A DNA stretch of 64,000 bases. Origin: Pelomonas asaccharophilus_A (GTDB taxonomy: Bacteria > Pseudomonadota > Gammaproteobacteria > Burkholderiales > Burkholderiaceae_C). Made by a program: the position numbers and the translations under genes. Positions within the stretch are counted from its first letter, which is position 1. Every line of letters starts with the position of its first letter. Location of the stretch: positions 372,001 through 436,000 of the forward strand of contig NZ_JAVDXV010000001.1 of assembly GCF_031458115.1 (NCBI RefSeq). The letters are read 5' to 3'. The notes under the pieces were generated by a model. It saw only the letters and a list, made by a program, of their open reading frames with translations. It ran no database searches and was not told the origin of the DNA. This document shows positions 1 through 9,102 of this stretch, piece by piece.

Positions 1-822
1 ACGCTGGCGCAGGATCTGGTGCCCGCTGTCGCGACGCTGGCACCCGAAGCGCAGCGCGGCAAGCGCGTGGGCCAGGTCATGACGGGGCTGCTGCTGGGCA
101 TTCTGCTGTCGCGCGTGGCCAGCGGCTCGCTCGCGGCACTGGCCGGCTGGCGCGCGGTGTACGGCGGTGCGGCGCTGGTCGTGGCGCTGTTGATGCCGCT
201 GTTGTGGCGCGGTCTGCCGCGCTTCCAGCCGGCCACGCAGGCCGGCTATGGCGAGCTGCTGTGGTCCATGGCGCGGCTGTGGACGCAGCACGCGCCGCTG
301 CGCCGCGCGGCGTTGGCGCAGGGGCTGCTGAGCGTGGCCTTCAGCGCGTTCTGGTCCACGCTGGCGCTGGTGCTGGCGGGGCCCGAGTTCGGCCAGGGCA
401 GCGCCGTGGCGGGGGCCTTCGGCCTGGCGGGCGCGGCGGGGGCGTTGATTGCGCCGCTGGCAGGCGGCCTGGCCGACCGGCGCGGCCCGCAGGCCGTCAT
501 CCGCGTGGGCGCGCTGCTGGTGTTCGCCGCGTTCGCCGTGCAGGCCGTGGCGCCGGCCTCGCTGTGGCTGCTGGTGGCCGTGGCCGTCGTGTTCGATCTG
601 GGCGTGCAGGCGGCGCTGGTGTCGCACCAGAGCGTGGTCTACAGCCTGGACCCGGCCTCACGCAGCCGGCTGAATGCAGTGCTGGTCGGCGTCATGTTCG
701 CCGGCATGGCCAGCGGTGCGGCACTGGGTTCGGCGCTGCTGGGAGCTTTCGGCTGGCGCGCGGTGCCGGTGCTGGGTGCCGTGGCGGCGCTGGGCGCGCT
801 GGTCATCGCGCGGCGGCGCTGA
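1..822 (+). CDS. MFS transporter, C-terminal part (5' truncated by window edge)
   Basis: The frame is open from base 1, so the gene begins upstream of the window; the GTG at 19 is internal. The visible 273 residues form about eight hydrophobic segments and carry the motifs of the major facilitator superfamily: GQVMTGLLLGILLSR resembles the drug/sugar efflux MFS helix-4 and helix-5 region, and GGLADRRGPQ matches the loop between helices 8 and 9. The usual family length is near 400 residues, so roughly the first third is missing. Substrate cannot be told. The gene converges on the protease gene to its right, with a shared gap of 78 bases holding a terminator. Confidence 0.85.
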   Translation, partial: TLAQDLVPAVATLAPEAQRGKRVGQVMTGLLLGILLSRVASGSLAALAGWRAVYGGAALVVALLMPLLWRGLPRFQPATQAGYGELLWSMARLWTQHAPLRRAALAQGLLSVAFSAFWSTLALVLAGPEFGQGSAVAGAFGLAGAAGALIAPLAGGLADRRGPQAVIRVGALLVFAAFAVQAVAPASLWLLVAVAVVFDLGVQAALVSHQSVVYSLDPASRSRLNAVLVGVMFAGMASGAALGSALLGAFGWRAVPVLGAVAALGALVIARRR

Positions 823-840
823 TCTCGGGACTCAGGCGCC

Positions 841-868
841 AAAAAAAGCGGGCCTCTTGCGAGGCCCG
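841..868 (-). terminator. Intrinsic terminator of the ctpA-type protease gene
   Basis: A perfect 8-bp stem (CGGGCCTC at 849-856 and GAGGCCCG at 861-868) encloses a TTGC loop and is preceded on the plus strand by seven A at 841-847. Read on the minus strand it is a GC hairpin followed by a T7 run, about 33 bases after the stop of the protease gene. It lacks a T run for the convergent plus-strand gene. Confidence 0.85.
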
Positions 869-900
869 GTGTGCTTGAAAAAGAAGTCAGGTATTTGTCG

Positions 901-2340
901 TTATGGAGTCGAGGTCGTCTTGGCCTCGGCTTTCTGTTCCAGGGGCGCCTTGGACGCGATGACCGGCTGGCCCTTGAGCTTGTTCAGCGCCTGCACCAGC
1001 GGGAAGTCCTCGGCCGAGCCGAACTCGGGCAGCGGCTTGGGCGGCTCGTTGCGCTTGGCCATCTCGGCTTCCAGCTTGACGCGGGCTTCCTCACGGGCCT
1101 TCTGGCGCGCCTCGTTGTCCTCGGGGCCGTTGGCCAGGTGCTTTTCCAGGTCGGCCTCGCGCATGCGCAGCGCGGCGAAGACGTTGCCCTCGGCGGTCTC
1201 GTCCAGCATGACGTCGGGCGTGATGCCCTTGGCCTGGATGGCGCGGCCGGCCGGCGTGTAGTAGCGCGCGGTGGTGATCTTCAGCGCCGTTTCCGGGCCC
1301 AACTGGCGCACGGTCTGCACCGAGCCCTTGCCGAAGGTCTGCGCGCCCATGATGGTGGCACGCTTGTGGTCTTGCAGCGCGCCGGCCACGATCTCGCTGG
1401 CACTGGCCGAGCCCTCGTTGACCAGCACCACCAGCGGCACGTTCTTCAACGCGGCGGGCAGGCGCTTGATCGGGTCGTCGTTGCCGCGGCGGCGGTAATC
1501 TTCCGGCGAGGCCTTGTAGCTGAACTTGGACTCGGCGATCTGGCCGTTGGTGGAGACCACCTCGACGTCGCGCGGCAGGAAGGCGGCCGACACGGCGATG
1601 GACGCATCCAGCAGGCCGCCCGGGTCGTTGCGCAGGTCCAGCACCAGGCCCTTGAGGTTGGGCTCCTGCTTGTAGATCTCTTCGAGCTTCTTGGCGAAGT
1701 CGTCGACCGTGCGGTCCTGGAACTGGCTGATGCGCAGCCAGGCGTAGCCGGGCTCGACCACCTTGGCGCGCACGCTCTGCACCTTGATCTCTTCCCGCGT
1801 GATGGTGACGGGGAAGCTGCGGTTCTCGGCCTTGCGGTAGATGGTGAGGCTGACCTTGGTGGCCGGGTCGCCGCGCATCTTCTTGACGGCCTGGTCGATG
1901 GACAGGCCGCGCACGGCGGTGTCGTCGATGCGGCTGATCAGGTCGCCGCTCTTCAGGCCGGCGCGGAAGGCGGGCGAGCCTTCGATGGGGGAGACGATCT
2001 TGACCAGGCCGTCTTCCATGCCGATCTCGATGCCCACGCCGACGAACTTTCCGGACGTGCCCTCACGGAATTCCTTGAAGGTCTTCTTGTCGAAGAACTG
2101 GGAGTGCGGATCCAGTCCGGCAACCATGCCGCCGATGGCGTCGTTGATCAGCTTCTTCTCGTCGACTGCCTCGACGTATTCGGCCTTGACCAGCCCGAAG
2201 ACGGCAGCGAGTTGCTGCATTTCTTCCAGCGGCAGCGGCGACAGGCTGCTGCGGGCGTTGGCTTGAAGTTGCATCGTGGTGAGAGCACCTGCGACGGCCC
2301 CGAGGGCGACCCAACCAGCGACTTTGAATTTGGAGCTCAT
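901..2340 (-). CDS. ctpA: Carboxyl-terminal processing protease, S41 family
   Basis: A periplasmic serine protease of the CtpA/Prc type that trims C-termini of envelope proteins. The order is an N-terminal signal anchor, a PDZ domain (about residues 95-180) and an S41 catalytic domain. The Ser-Lys dyad is visible: Ser313 in GSASASE and Lys338 in TFGKGSVQ, exactly 25 residues apart as in characterised CtpA enzymes. The start at 2340 was chosen because AAAGGA lies nine bases before that ATG; an in-frame start seven codons upstream (2361) has no such site. Length of 479 residues is normal. A terminator follows at 841-868. It belongs to general cell maintenance and is not linked to the sugar genes. 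Confidence 0.95.
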   Translation of the reverse strand: MSSKFKVAGWVALGAVAGALTTMQLQANARSSLSPLPLEEMQQLAAVFGLVKAEYVEAVDEKKLINDAIGGMVAGLDPHSQFFDKKTFKEFREGTSGKFVGVGIEIGMEDGLVKIVSPIEGSPAFRAGLKSGDLISRIDDTAVRGLSIDQAVKKMRGDPATKVSLTIYRKAENRSFPVTITREEIKVQSVRAKVVEPGYAWLRISQFQDRTVDDFAKKLEEIYKQEPNLKGLVLDLRNDPGGLLDASIAVSAAFLPRDVEVVSTNGQIAESKFSYKASPEDYRRRGNDDPIKRLPAALKNVPLVVLVNEGSASASEIVAGALQDHKRATIMGAQTFGKGSVQTVRQLGPETALKITTARYYTPAGRAIQAKGITPDVMLDETAEGNVFAALRMREADLEKHLANGPEDNEARQKAREEARVKLEAEMAKRNEPPKPLPEFGSAEDFPLVQALNKLKGQPVIASKAPLEQKAEAKTTSTP

Positions 2341-2528
2341 CAGCACGAGTCCTTTGATCAACGAAATCCTGTCGAAACCGCTTGACAGGTGAGGGCAGTG
2401 TAGCCCTCCCCCCCAATTTGCTGGGACGGTTTACCCGACAGAAACCCTTCAATTTGCCCTTGCAGTGATGGATTACGCGGCCGTTACTTCTGCTGTCGGC
2501 GGCCGGGCTGTGCCGGAAGTCAGGGAGC

Positions 2529-3914
2529 TCAACACCTGAGCATCTGGCCCGCCAGCGCGCAGCTCGCCAACGGCTGGCCCAGCGCGTTGAAAGCCTGGAT
2601 CTGCCAGCCCTGGGGCGTGGCGGTCATCAGCGTGAAGCCGAACTCGGTGTGGCTCTGGAAGGTCTGCAGCCGGGCGCCGGGCAGCGGCTCGGCCTTCAGC
2701 GCTGCGCGGGCGTCGATGCGGCCCTGCGCCGAAGAGCCACCGTTGCCGATGACCAGACTGGCCGGGTGGTTGCTGGCGAAGCCCAGCAGCTGGTGGATGT
2801 GCAGGTGGCCGTGCAGCGTGGCCTGCACGCCGGCGGGGAACAGCCGGCCGGGGTTGGCGTCCTGCAGCAGCGGCGTCAGGCCCGAGCGGGCCGTGGCGGG
2901 CCGGCCCAGCAGGCTGGGGCTGAAGGCCAGGCTGGGGTGGTGGCTCAGGAACAGGCTCTGCGCGCGCTCGCCAGCCAGTTCGGCGACACGGTCCAGCTGC
3001 CGCCGCCAGCCCGTCCAGGCCTTGGAGCCGGCGGGCGGCGTGGCGCTGCCGACCTCGGCCGAATCGAACACGATGAGCTGGCTGCGCGGCGACAGCGGCA
3101 CGGCGAACGGCGCCGTGAAGTCCCCCGCATTGACATCGCCCGGCGGCGTCTGGGGCTGGCAGGCACGTGCCGGGCCGGTCTCGGCGTCCAGGTAGCGCAG
3201 CCAGCCCTGGCCGGCGCGGGAGCAGGCCTCGTGGTTGCCGCGCACGAACACCCAGGGCGCGGCGGCCAGCAGCGCGCGGGCGGGGTGGAAGAAGTCGGCC
3301 TGCCAGGTGTCATCGCCATAGCCCCAGGGGCTGCCGGCGCAGCCGGGCATCTCGGGCGGGCAGGCGCTCTCGCGGTAGTGGTAGTCGCCCACGTGGACGA
3401 CCAGGTCGGGCTTCAGCGCCTGGGCCCGCGCCAGCACGCGGGCGAACGGCCAGGCGGCGGCGTCGTTGCAGGCCTGGAAATCGCGCTCCGACGCCTTCAG
3501 CCGGCAGCCGGTGTCGCCAATGACGACGATGCGGCGTAGCTCGTCCGCGGGCGCCTGCAGCGTCAGACCCTCGACCTGCACACTGGCGGCGCCGGCCGGC
3601 CAGGCGGCCTCGCAGGCCCGCAGCGTGAAGCTCGTGGGCTTGTTTTCGGGCTGCTTGTTGCCGGGGGGCGGCGCCTCGTCGCCTGGGGCGCTGCGCTCCG
3701 TCATCGCCTGGCTGCCCGTGGCCCAGCTCAGCGCGGGGCATTGCGCGTCGCCGGTCAGCGCACGCACGGCCCAGCCGGGGCCGGCCACCGCCTGCACCCA
3801 GGCCTGCTGCAGGCCCTGAGCCACGGCCGGCGGCGCGGGGGATGGTGGCGGCGGTGTCGCGCAACCGCCCATCAACAGCAGGGCAGCGATCAGCAGAGGC
3901 GGGCGTTGGATCAT
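2529..3914 (-). CDS. Calcineurin-like metallophosphoesterase, probable lipoprotein
   Basis: The 461-residue product has the full set of calcineurin-like metal-binding motifs in order: VVIGDTGC, VVHVGDYHYR, FVRGNHEAC, SHHP and LHGHLHIH, which would hold a two-metal centre. The N-terminus is hydrophobic and ends in LLLMGGC, a likely lipobox with Cys18, followed by a Pro-rich linker, so it is probably a membrane-attached lipoprotein in the periplasm. The start at 3914 is preferred because it gives a standard signal peptide; a start five codons upstream is possible and neither has a clear ribosome site. The substrate is unknown. It is transcribed towards ctpA with a 188-base gap and diverges from the pectate lyase gene. 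Confidence 0.85.
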   Translation of the reverse strand: MIQRPPLLIAALLLMGGCATPPPPSPAPPAVAQGLQQAWVQAVAGPGWAVRALTGDAQCPALSWATGSQAMTERSAPGDEAPPPGNKQPENKPTSFTLRACEAAWPAGAASVQVEGLTLQAPADELRRIVVIGDTGCRLKASERDFQACNDAAAWPFARVLARAQALKPDLVVHVGDYHYRESACPPEMPGCAGSPWGYGDDTWQADFFHPARALLAAAPWVFVRGNHEACSRAGQGWLRYLDAETGPARACQPQTPPGDVNAGDFTAPFAVPLSPRSQLIVFDSAEVGSATPPAGSKAWTGWRRQLDRVAELAGERAQSLFLSHHPSLAFSPSLLGRPATARSGLTPLLQDANPGRLFPAGVQATLHGHLHIHQLLGFASNHPASLVIGNGGSSAQGRIDARAALKAEPLPGARLQTFQSHTEFGFTLMTATPQGWQIQAFNALGQPLASCALAGQMLRC

Positions 3915-4007
3915 GTATCGATCAAGCATGTGAGCGGCGCAAGATTAGCCGGGTTGGGGCGCCGGCGAGCCTCTACATTGCCGCCCACCCTGACTTCGCG
4001 ACCCGTC

Positions 4008-5300
4008 ATGCCCGTCCTCAGCCGCCTCACCGCCGCGCTCGCGCTGGCTTTTGCCGCGTCGGCCTTTGCCGCGCAGATCGGTGTCATCCCGCCGGCCGAA
4101 CCGCTGACGGCCCAGCGCGTGGCGGCGCTGCCGGCGGCCCAGCGCGGTGCGTGGCAGGACTACCTGGCGCGCTCCGACGCGCAGCGCCAGGCCGACCAGG
4201 CTGCGCTGGCCGCCGAGCGCAAGGGGCTGGCCCAGCTGCCCGTCTCGCCTGCCGGCGGCAACAGCCCGGCCAGCATGCCGCTGGACAAGCCGGTCGACTG
4301 GTATGCCAGCGAACCTGCGCTGACCGTGGCGCGCAACATCCTCAGCTTCCAGACGCCGGCCGGCGGCTGGGGCAAGAACCAGGCCCGCAACGCCGCGCCG
4401 CGTCTGCCAGGTCAGACCTATGTGGCCGACGGCAACCCCAAGGCGCCCACGCCTGGCGACTTCGACAAGCCCGGCAGCTGGAGCTACGTGGGCACCATCG
4501 ACAACGACGCGACGACCTGGGAGCTCCGCTTCCTGGCGCGCATGGCCGCAGCCCACCCGGGCGAGGCCGGCGCGGCGTACCGGTGGGCGGCCGAGCGCGG
4601 CCTGCGTTATCTGCTGGCGGCGCAATACCCGCACGGCGGCTGGCCGCAGGTGTGGCCGCTGCAGGGCGGCTATCACGACGCCATCACGCTGAACGACAAC
4701 GCGATGGCGGACGTCATGGAGCTGCTGGGTCAGGCCTCGCGTGGCGAGGCGGACTTCGGCTTCCTGCCGGCGGCGCTGCGCAGCGACCTGGCCGCCGCCG
4801 AGGCGCGCGCGGTGCAGCTGCTGCTGGCGATGCAGATCCGCATCAACGGCAAGCCCACGCTGTGGGCGCAGCAGCACGATGTGTTGACGCTGGCGCCCAC
4901 GTCGGCGCGCAACTACGAGCCGCCTGCTTTGAGCAGTGGAGAAAGTGGCCGCGTGCTGGCCTATCTGATGAGCATTCCCAAGCCGACGCCGGCCGTCGTG
5001 GACGCGGTGAAGGGCGGCGTCGCGATGTTGAGGCAGCTCGCGGTGAAGGACCGCGCCTGGGTCATGGTGGACGCGGTGCAGGGCAAGCGGCTCATCGAGC
5101 AGCCCGGTGCGGGGCCGCTGTGGTCGCGCTACTACGACGCGACGACGCTGAAGCCCGTGTTCGGCGACCGCGACAAGAGCCTGCACGACGACGTGCACGA
5201 CATCAGCGCCGAGCGCCGCCGCGGCTATGCGTGGTGGGGCAGCTGGCCGCTGAAGACGCTGGAGGCGTATGACACGTGGATCGCCCGGCAAGGCGGTTGA
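4008..5300 (+). CDS. Pectate lyase, polysaccharide lyase family 10
   Basis: The 430-residue protein has a Sec signal peptide (about residues 1-21, ending AFAAQ) and the sequence features of PL10 pectate lyases: GGWGKN, GTIDNDAT, ITLNDNAM and the late ARNYEPPALSSGES segment, which holds the catalytic-region Arg. PL10 enzymes cleave polygalacturonate by beta-elimination with calcium. It is expected outside the cytoplasm, where it would yield unsaturated oligogalacturonides. It is the only pectin enzyme in the window. It sits beside the aldarate genes, which can take galacturonate after oxidation. The frame is open further upstream, but the ATG at 4008 starts the signal peptide. Its stop abuts the stop of the convergent dehydrogenase with no spacing. 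Confidence 0.88.
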   Translation: MPVLSRLTAALALAFAASAFAAQIGVIPPAEPLTAQRVAALPAAQRGAWQDYLARSDAQRQADQAALAAERKGLAQLPVSPAGGNSPASMPLDKPVDWYASEPALTVARNILSFQTPAGGWGKNQARNAAPRLPGQTYVADGNPKAPTPGDFDKPGSWSYVGTIDNDATTWELRFLARMAAAHPGEAGAAYRWAAERGLRYLLAAQYPHGGWPQVWPLQGGYHDAITLNDNAMADVMELLGQASRGEADFGFLPAALRSDLAAAEARAVQLLLAMQIRINGKPTLWAQQHDVLTLAPTSARNYEPPALSSGESGRVLAYLMSIPKPTPAVVDAVKGGVAMLRQLAVKDRAWVMVDAVQGKRLIEQPGAGPLWSRYYDATTLKPVFGDRDKSLHDDVHDISAERRRGYAWWGSWPLKTLEAYDTWIARQGG

Positions 5301-6740
5301 TCAGGCCTGGGTGTAGGCCGTCTTCACGGTCGTGTAGAACTCGGCGGCATGGCGGCCTTGCTCGCGCGGGCCGTAGCTGCTGCCCTTGCGGCCGCCGAAG
5401 GGCACGTGATAGTCCACGCCCGCCGTCGGCAGGTTGACCATGACCATGCCGGCCTGCGAGTGGCGCTTGAAGTGCGTGGCGTACTTCAGCGATGTGGTGG
5501 CGATGCCGGACGCGAGGCCGAACGGCGAGTCGTTGGCCAGCGCCAGCGCCTCCTCGTAGTTCTTCGCGCGCATCACGCTGACGACGGGGCCGAAGACCTC
5601 CTCGCGGTTGATGCGCATCGCGGCCGTCGTGTCGGTGATCAGCGCCGGCGTGAGGTAGAAGCCGGGCGCGCCGTCGGCGTTGTGCTCGATACGCTCGCCG
5701 CCTTGCGCCAGCCTGCCGCCTTCACCTTGCGCGATGGCTATGTAGTCGACGTCCTGGCCCAGCTGGCCGGCGTCGACGACCGGGCCGATGTCGGTACCGG
5801 ACTTGCGGGCATCGTCGATCTTCAGCGTCTTCATCTTGTCGACCATGGCCGCGATGAAGCGGTCATGGATGCCATCGGTGACGATGAGGCGGGACGATGC
5901 CGTGCAGCGCTGGCCGGTGGAGAAGAAGCCGCTGTTGACGGCCGCGTTGACGGCCACGCCCAGGTCGGCATCGTCCAGCACGATCATCGGGTTCTTGCCG
6001 CCCATTTCCAGCTGGAACTTGGCCATGCGGGCGACGGCGGCCGCCGCGACCTTCTGGCCGGTGGCCACCGAGCCGGTGAAACTGATGGCCGCCACGCGCG
6101 GGTCGTTCAGCAGCTTCTCGCCCACCACCGAGCCGCGGCCCATGACGAGGTTGAACACGCCGGCCGGCAGGCCCGAGCGCGACAGAATCTCGGCCAGCGC
6201 CCAGGCCGAGCCCGGCACCAGGTCGGCCGGCTTGAAGACGACGCAGTTGCCGAAGGCCAGCGCCGGCGCGATCTTCCAGGCGGGAATCGCGATCGGGAAG
6301 TTCCACGGCGTGATGAGTCCGACGACGCCGATGGGCTCTCGCGTCACGTCCACGCCGACGCCGGGGCGCACTGACGGCAGCGTCTCGCCGCCCGGGCGCA
6401 GCGCCTCGCCGGCGAAGAACTTGAAGATGTTGCCGGCGCGGACGACCTCGCCGATGGCCTCGGGCAGCGTCTTGCCTTCCTCGCGGGCCAGCAGGTCGCC
6501 CAGCTCGGCGCGGCGGGCCAGGATCTCGGTGCCGACGGCGTCGAGGATGTCGAAACGCTGCTGCGGCGTGGACAGGCTCCAGGCCGGGAAGGCGGCCGTG
6601 GCGGCGGCGATGGCCAGGTCGGCCTGCGCGGCGTCGGCCTGCGCGTACTCGCCGATGACGTCACGCGTGTCGGAGGGGTTGATGTTGCGGGAGACGGCGT
6701 GGCCGTCCTGCCACTCGCCGGCAATCAGGTTCTTGAACAT
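5301..6740 (-). CDS. 2,5-dioxovalerate (alpha-ketoglutarate semialdehyde) dehydrogenase
   Basis: An NAD(P)-dependent aldehyde dehydrogenase of 479 residues. The active site is visible: Cys279 in STGQRCTASSR, Glu245 in FQLEMGGKNP, and the TPWNFP and FTGSVATG nucleotide-binding motifs. The family alone does not fix the substrate. It is placed directly downstream of gudD and kdgD on the same strand, whose product is 2,5-dioxovalerate, so oxidation of that aldehyde to 2-oxoglutarate is the expected last step of glucarate/galactarate breakdown. The gap to gudD is 20 bases, consistent with one operon (kdgD, Bug receptor, gudD, dehydrogenase). A second aldehyde dehydrogenase of a different subfamily, probably for the same compound, lies at 22560-23969. 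Confidence 0.9.
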   Translation of the reverse strand: MFKNLIAGEWQDGHAVSRNINPSDTRDVIGEYAQADAAQADLAIAAATAAFPAWSLSTPQQRFDILDAVGTEILARRAELGDLLAREEGKTLPEAIGEVVRAGNIFKFFAGEALRPGGETLPSVRPGVGVDVTREPIGVVGLITPWNFPIAIPAWKIAPALAFGNCVVFKPADLVPGSAWALAEILSRSGLPAGVFNLVMGRGSVVGEKLLNDPRVAAISFTGSVATGQKVAAAAVARMAKFQLEMGGKNPMIVLDDADLGVAVNAAVNSGFFSTGQRCTASSRLIVTDGIHDRFIAAMVDKMKTLKIDDARKSGTDIGPVVDAGQLGQDVDYIAIAQGEGGRLAQGGERIEHNADGAPGFYLTPALITDTTAAMRINREEVFGPVVSVMRAKNYEEALALANDSPFGLASGIATTSLKYATHFKRHSQAGMVMVNLPTAGVDYHVPFGGRKGSSYGPREQGRHAAEFYTTVKTAYTQA

Positions 6741-6760
6741 CGGGTACTGCTCTCTCTTGT

Positions 6761-8092
6761 TCAGCGGTCAAGCGCGGGGCGCTTGGGGTTGAAGGTCCAG
6801 CCAGGGATCAGGTACTGCATCGCGATCGCGTCGTCGCGCGCGCCGAGGCCATGCTGTTTGTACAGCGCATGGGCTTTCTCGACCTCGGCCATGTCCAATT
6901 CCACACCCAGGCCGGGCTTCTTCGGCACCTGCACATGGCCGGCGACGATCTGCAGCGGTTCCTTCGTGAGCCGCTGGCCGTCCTGCCAGATCCAGTGCGT
7001 GTCGATGGCCGTGACCTTGCCCGGCGCGGCGGCGCCGACGTGCGTGAACATCGCCAGCGAGATGTCGAAGTGGTTGTTGGAGTGCGAGCCCCAGGTCAGG
7101 CCCCAGTCGCGGCAGGTCTGGGCCACGCGCACCGAGCCGGCCATGGTCCAGAAGTGCGGGTCGGCCAGCGGGATGTCGACGCTCTGCAGCGACAGCGCGT
7201 GGCTCAGCTGGCGCCAGTCGGTGGCGACCATGTTGGTGGCCGTCGGCAGGCCGGTGGCGCGGCGGAACTCGGCCATCACCTCGCGGCCGGAGAAGCCTTC
7301 CTCGGCACCGCAGGGGTCTTCGGCGTAGGCCAGCACGCCCTTCATGTCGCGCATCAGCCGGATCGCGTCCTTCAGCAGCCAGCCACCGTTGGGGTCCAGC
7401 GTCACGCGCGCATCGGGGAAGCGCTCGTGCAGCGCGCGGATGGCGACGACTTCCTCGTCGCCGCGCAGCACGCCGCCCTTCAGCTTGAAGTCGTTGAAGC
7501 CGTAGCGCTCGCGGGCGGCCTCGGCGAGCTTCACGACGGCCTCGGGCGTCATCGCTGCTTCATGGCGCAGGCGGAACCAGTCGTTGTCCGCGCCCGGCTC
7601 CGAGTGGTAGGGCAGGTCGGTCTTCTTGCGGTCGCCCACGAAGAACAGATAACCCAGCATCTCGACGGCATCGCGCTGCTGGCCTTCACCCAGCAGGGCC
7701 GCCACCGGCAGTCCCAGGTGCTGGCCCAGCAGATCCAGGAAGGCCGACTCGATGGCCGTGGCCGCATGGATGGTGGTGCGCAGGTCGAAGGTCTGCAGGC
7801 CGCGGCCACCGGCGTCGCGGTCGCCGAAGGCCTGGCTGACCTTCTGCAGCACGCTGAGGTGGGAGCCGACCGGCTGTCCGACGACCAGCTGACGCGCGTC
7901 CTCCAGCGTCTGGCGGATCTTCTCGCCGCCGGGCACCTCGCCGACGCCGGTGTTGCCGGCGCTGTCGGTCAGGATGAGGATGTTGCGGGTGAAGAAGGGC
8001 GCGTGCGCACCGCTGAGGTTGAGCAGCATGCCGTCGCGCCCGGCGACGGGGACGACACGCAGTTCCTTGATGACGGGGGTGTTACTGCTCAT
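6761..8092 (-). CDS. gudD: Glucarate dehydratase
   Basis: An enolase-superfamily enzyme of 443 residues that dehydrates D-glucarate to 5-dehydro-4-deoxy-glucarate. The superfamily catalytic set can be read in order: the KLKGG motif with the base lysines, metal ligands in TLDPNGGW, YAEDPCGAE and TNMVATD, and the catalytic His region GSHSNNHFDISLAMFTH. Overall length and the C-terminal GWTFNPKRP segment fit GudD rather than other enolase-family acid-sugar dehydratases. It lies between the Bug receptor gene (six-base gap) and the dioxovalerate dehydrogenase gene. Its substrate can come from glucuronate oxidised by the uronate dehydrogenase at 57278. Confidence 0.95.
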   Translation of the reverse strand: MSSNTPVIKELRVVPVAGRDGMLLNLSGAHAPFFTRNILILTDSAGNTGVGEVPGGEKIRQTLEDARQLVVGQPVGSHLSVLQKVSQAFGDRDAGGRGLQTFDLRTTIHAATAIESAFLDLLGQHLGLPVAALLGEGQQRDAVEMLGYLFFVGDRKKTDLPYHSEPGADNDWFRLRHEAAMTPEAVVKLAEAARERYGFNDFKLKGGVLRGDEEVVAIRALHERFPDARVTLDPNGGWLLKDAIRLMRDMKGVLAYAEDPCGAEEGFSGREVMAEFRRATGLPTATNMVATDWRQLSHALSLQSVDIPLADPHFWTMAGSVRVAQTCRDWGLTWGSHSNNHFDISLAMFTHVGAAAPGKVTAIDTHWIWQDGQRLTKEPLQIVAGHVQVPKKPGLGVELDMAEVEKAHALYKQHGLGARDDAIAMQYLIPGWTFNPKRPALDR

Positions 8093-8098
8093 GGGGAA

Positions 8099-9064
8099 TC
8101 AGTCGGCCGTGATTTTTCGTTCAGTGATGACCTGCTTCCAGCGCGCGAACTCGGCGGCCTGGAAGGCGGTGAACTGCTCGGGCGTGTTGGCGACGATTTC
8201 GAAGCCCTGTTCCAGAAGCTTGGGCTTCACGTCGGGCGCGTTCAGCGCCTTCACGATGCCGGCGTGCAGCTTGGCCTTGATGTCGGCGGGCAGGCCCTTG
8301 GGCGCGGCCACGGCTTGCCAGGAATAGACCTGCAGGCCCTTGATGTTCAGCTCCTCCAGCGTCGGCACATCGGGCAGCACCGGCGAACGCTTGGCACTCG
8401 TGATGCTCAGCGCGCGCAGCTTGCCGGCCTTGATCTGCGGCAGCGCAGTGTTGATGTTCATGAAGCTGGACTCGACCTGGTTGCCCAGCAGGTCCGTCAT
8501 GACGGGGCCGCCGCCCTTGTAGGGAATGTGCAGACCGGAGGTGCCGGTCTGCTGCCAGAACAGCTCGGCGGTGATGTGGTCGCTGGAGCCGTTGCCGCTG
8601 GACGCGAAGCTCATCTTGCCGGGGTTGGCCTTCAGATAGGCCAGCACGTCCGCCATGCTCTTGTGCGCCGAGGCGGCCGGCACCACCAGCACGTTGGGCG
8701 CCTGCACGGCCACGCTGATGTAGTCCAGGTCCTTGGTGGCGTCGTAGGCGACGTTCTTCATCAGGTGCGGGCCGATGACGAACGGACCCAGCGACGAGAC
8801 GGCGATGGTGTAGCCGTCCGGCGCCGCGCGCTTCACGGCGGTCATGCCGATGGTGCCGCCGGCGCCGCCCTTGTTGTCGATGACGAAGCTGCTGCCCGGG
8901 ATGCCTTCCTGCAGCTTGGCGCCCAGCGTGCGGGCGATGGAGTCACTGGAGCCGCCGGGCGGGAAGGGCACCAGCAGCGTGACGGGCTTGGAGGGCCAGG
9001 CGTCGGCCAGGGTCGAGGTGGCGGCCACGGTGCCCAGAAGCAGGGCGGTCAGCAGTTTCTTCAT
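8099..9064 (-). CDS. Bug/TctC-family periplasmic solute-binding receptor
   Basis: A 321-residue protein of the Bug family, which is greatly expanded in Burkholderiales: signal peptide (MKKLLTALLLGTVAATSTLADA), then WPSKPVTLLVPFPPGGSSD and the DYISV, KGGGPVMTDLLG and VPTLEEL regions typical of TctC receptors. The ATG at 9064 starts the signal peptide; the frame stays open far upstream and would otherwise be over-extended into kdgD. Such receptors bind carboxylates. Position between kdgD and gudD suggests glucarate or galactarate as ligand, an inference. The membrane partners TctA and TctB are not in the window, so it is an orphan receptor here. Confidence 0.9.
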   Translation of the reverse strand: MKKLLTALLLGTVAATSTLADAWPSKPVTLLVPFPPGGSSDSIARTLGAKLQEGIPGSSFVIDNKGGAGGTIGMTAVKRAAPDGYTIAVSSLGPFVIGPHLMKNVAYDATKDLDYISVAVQAPNVLVVPAASAHKSMADVLAYLKANPGKMSFASSGNGSSDHITAELFWQQTGTSGLHIPYKGGGPVMTDLLGNQVESSFMNINTALPQIKAGKLRALSITSAKRSPVLPDVPTLEELNIKGLQVYSWQAVAAPKGLPADIKAKLHAGIVKALNAPDVKPKLLEQGFEIVANTPEQFTAFQAAEFARWKQVITERKITAD

Positions 9065-9102
9065 CTCGTGTCTCCGGTAGTCGTTGTTTGCGGGATGGGG
9101 GT

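Noticed and set aside
901..2385. A 504-codon plus-strand frame over the protease gene
   Set aside because: The Arg/Gly/Val-rich translation lacks any motif, and the minus strand carries the full S41 protease with a downstream terminator.
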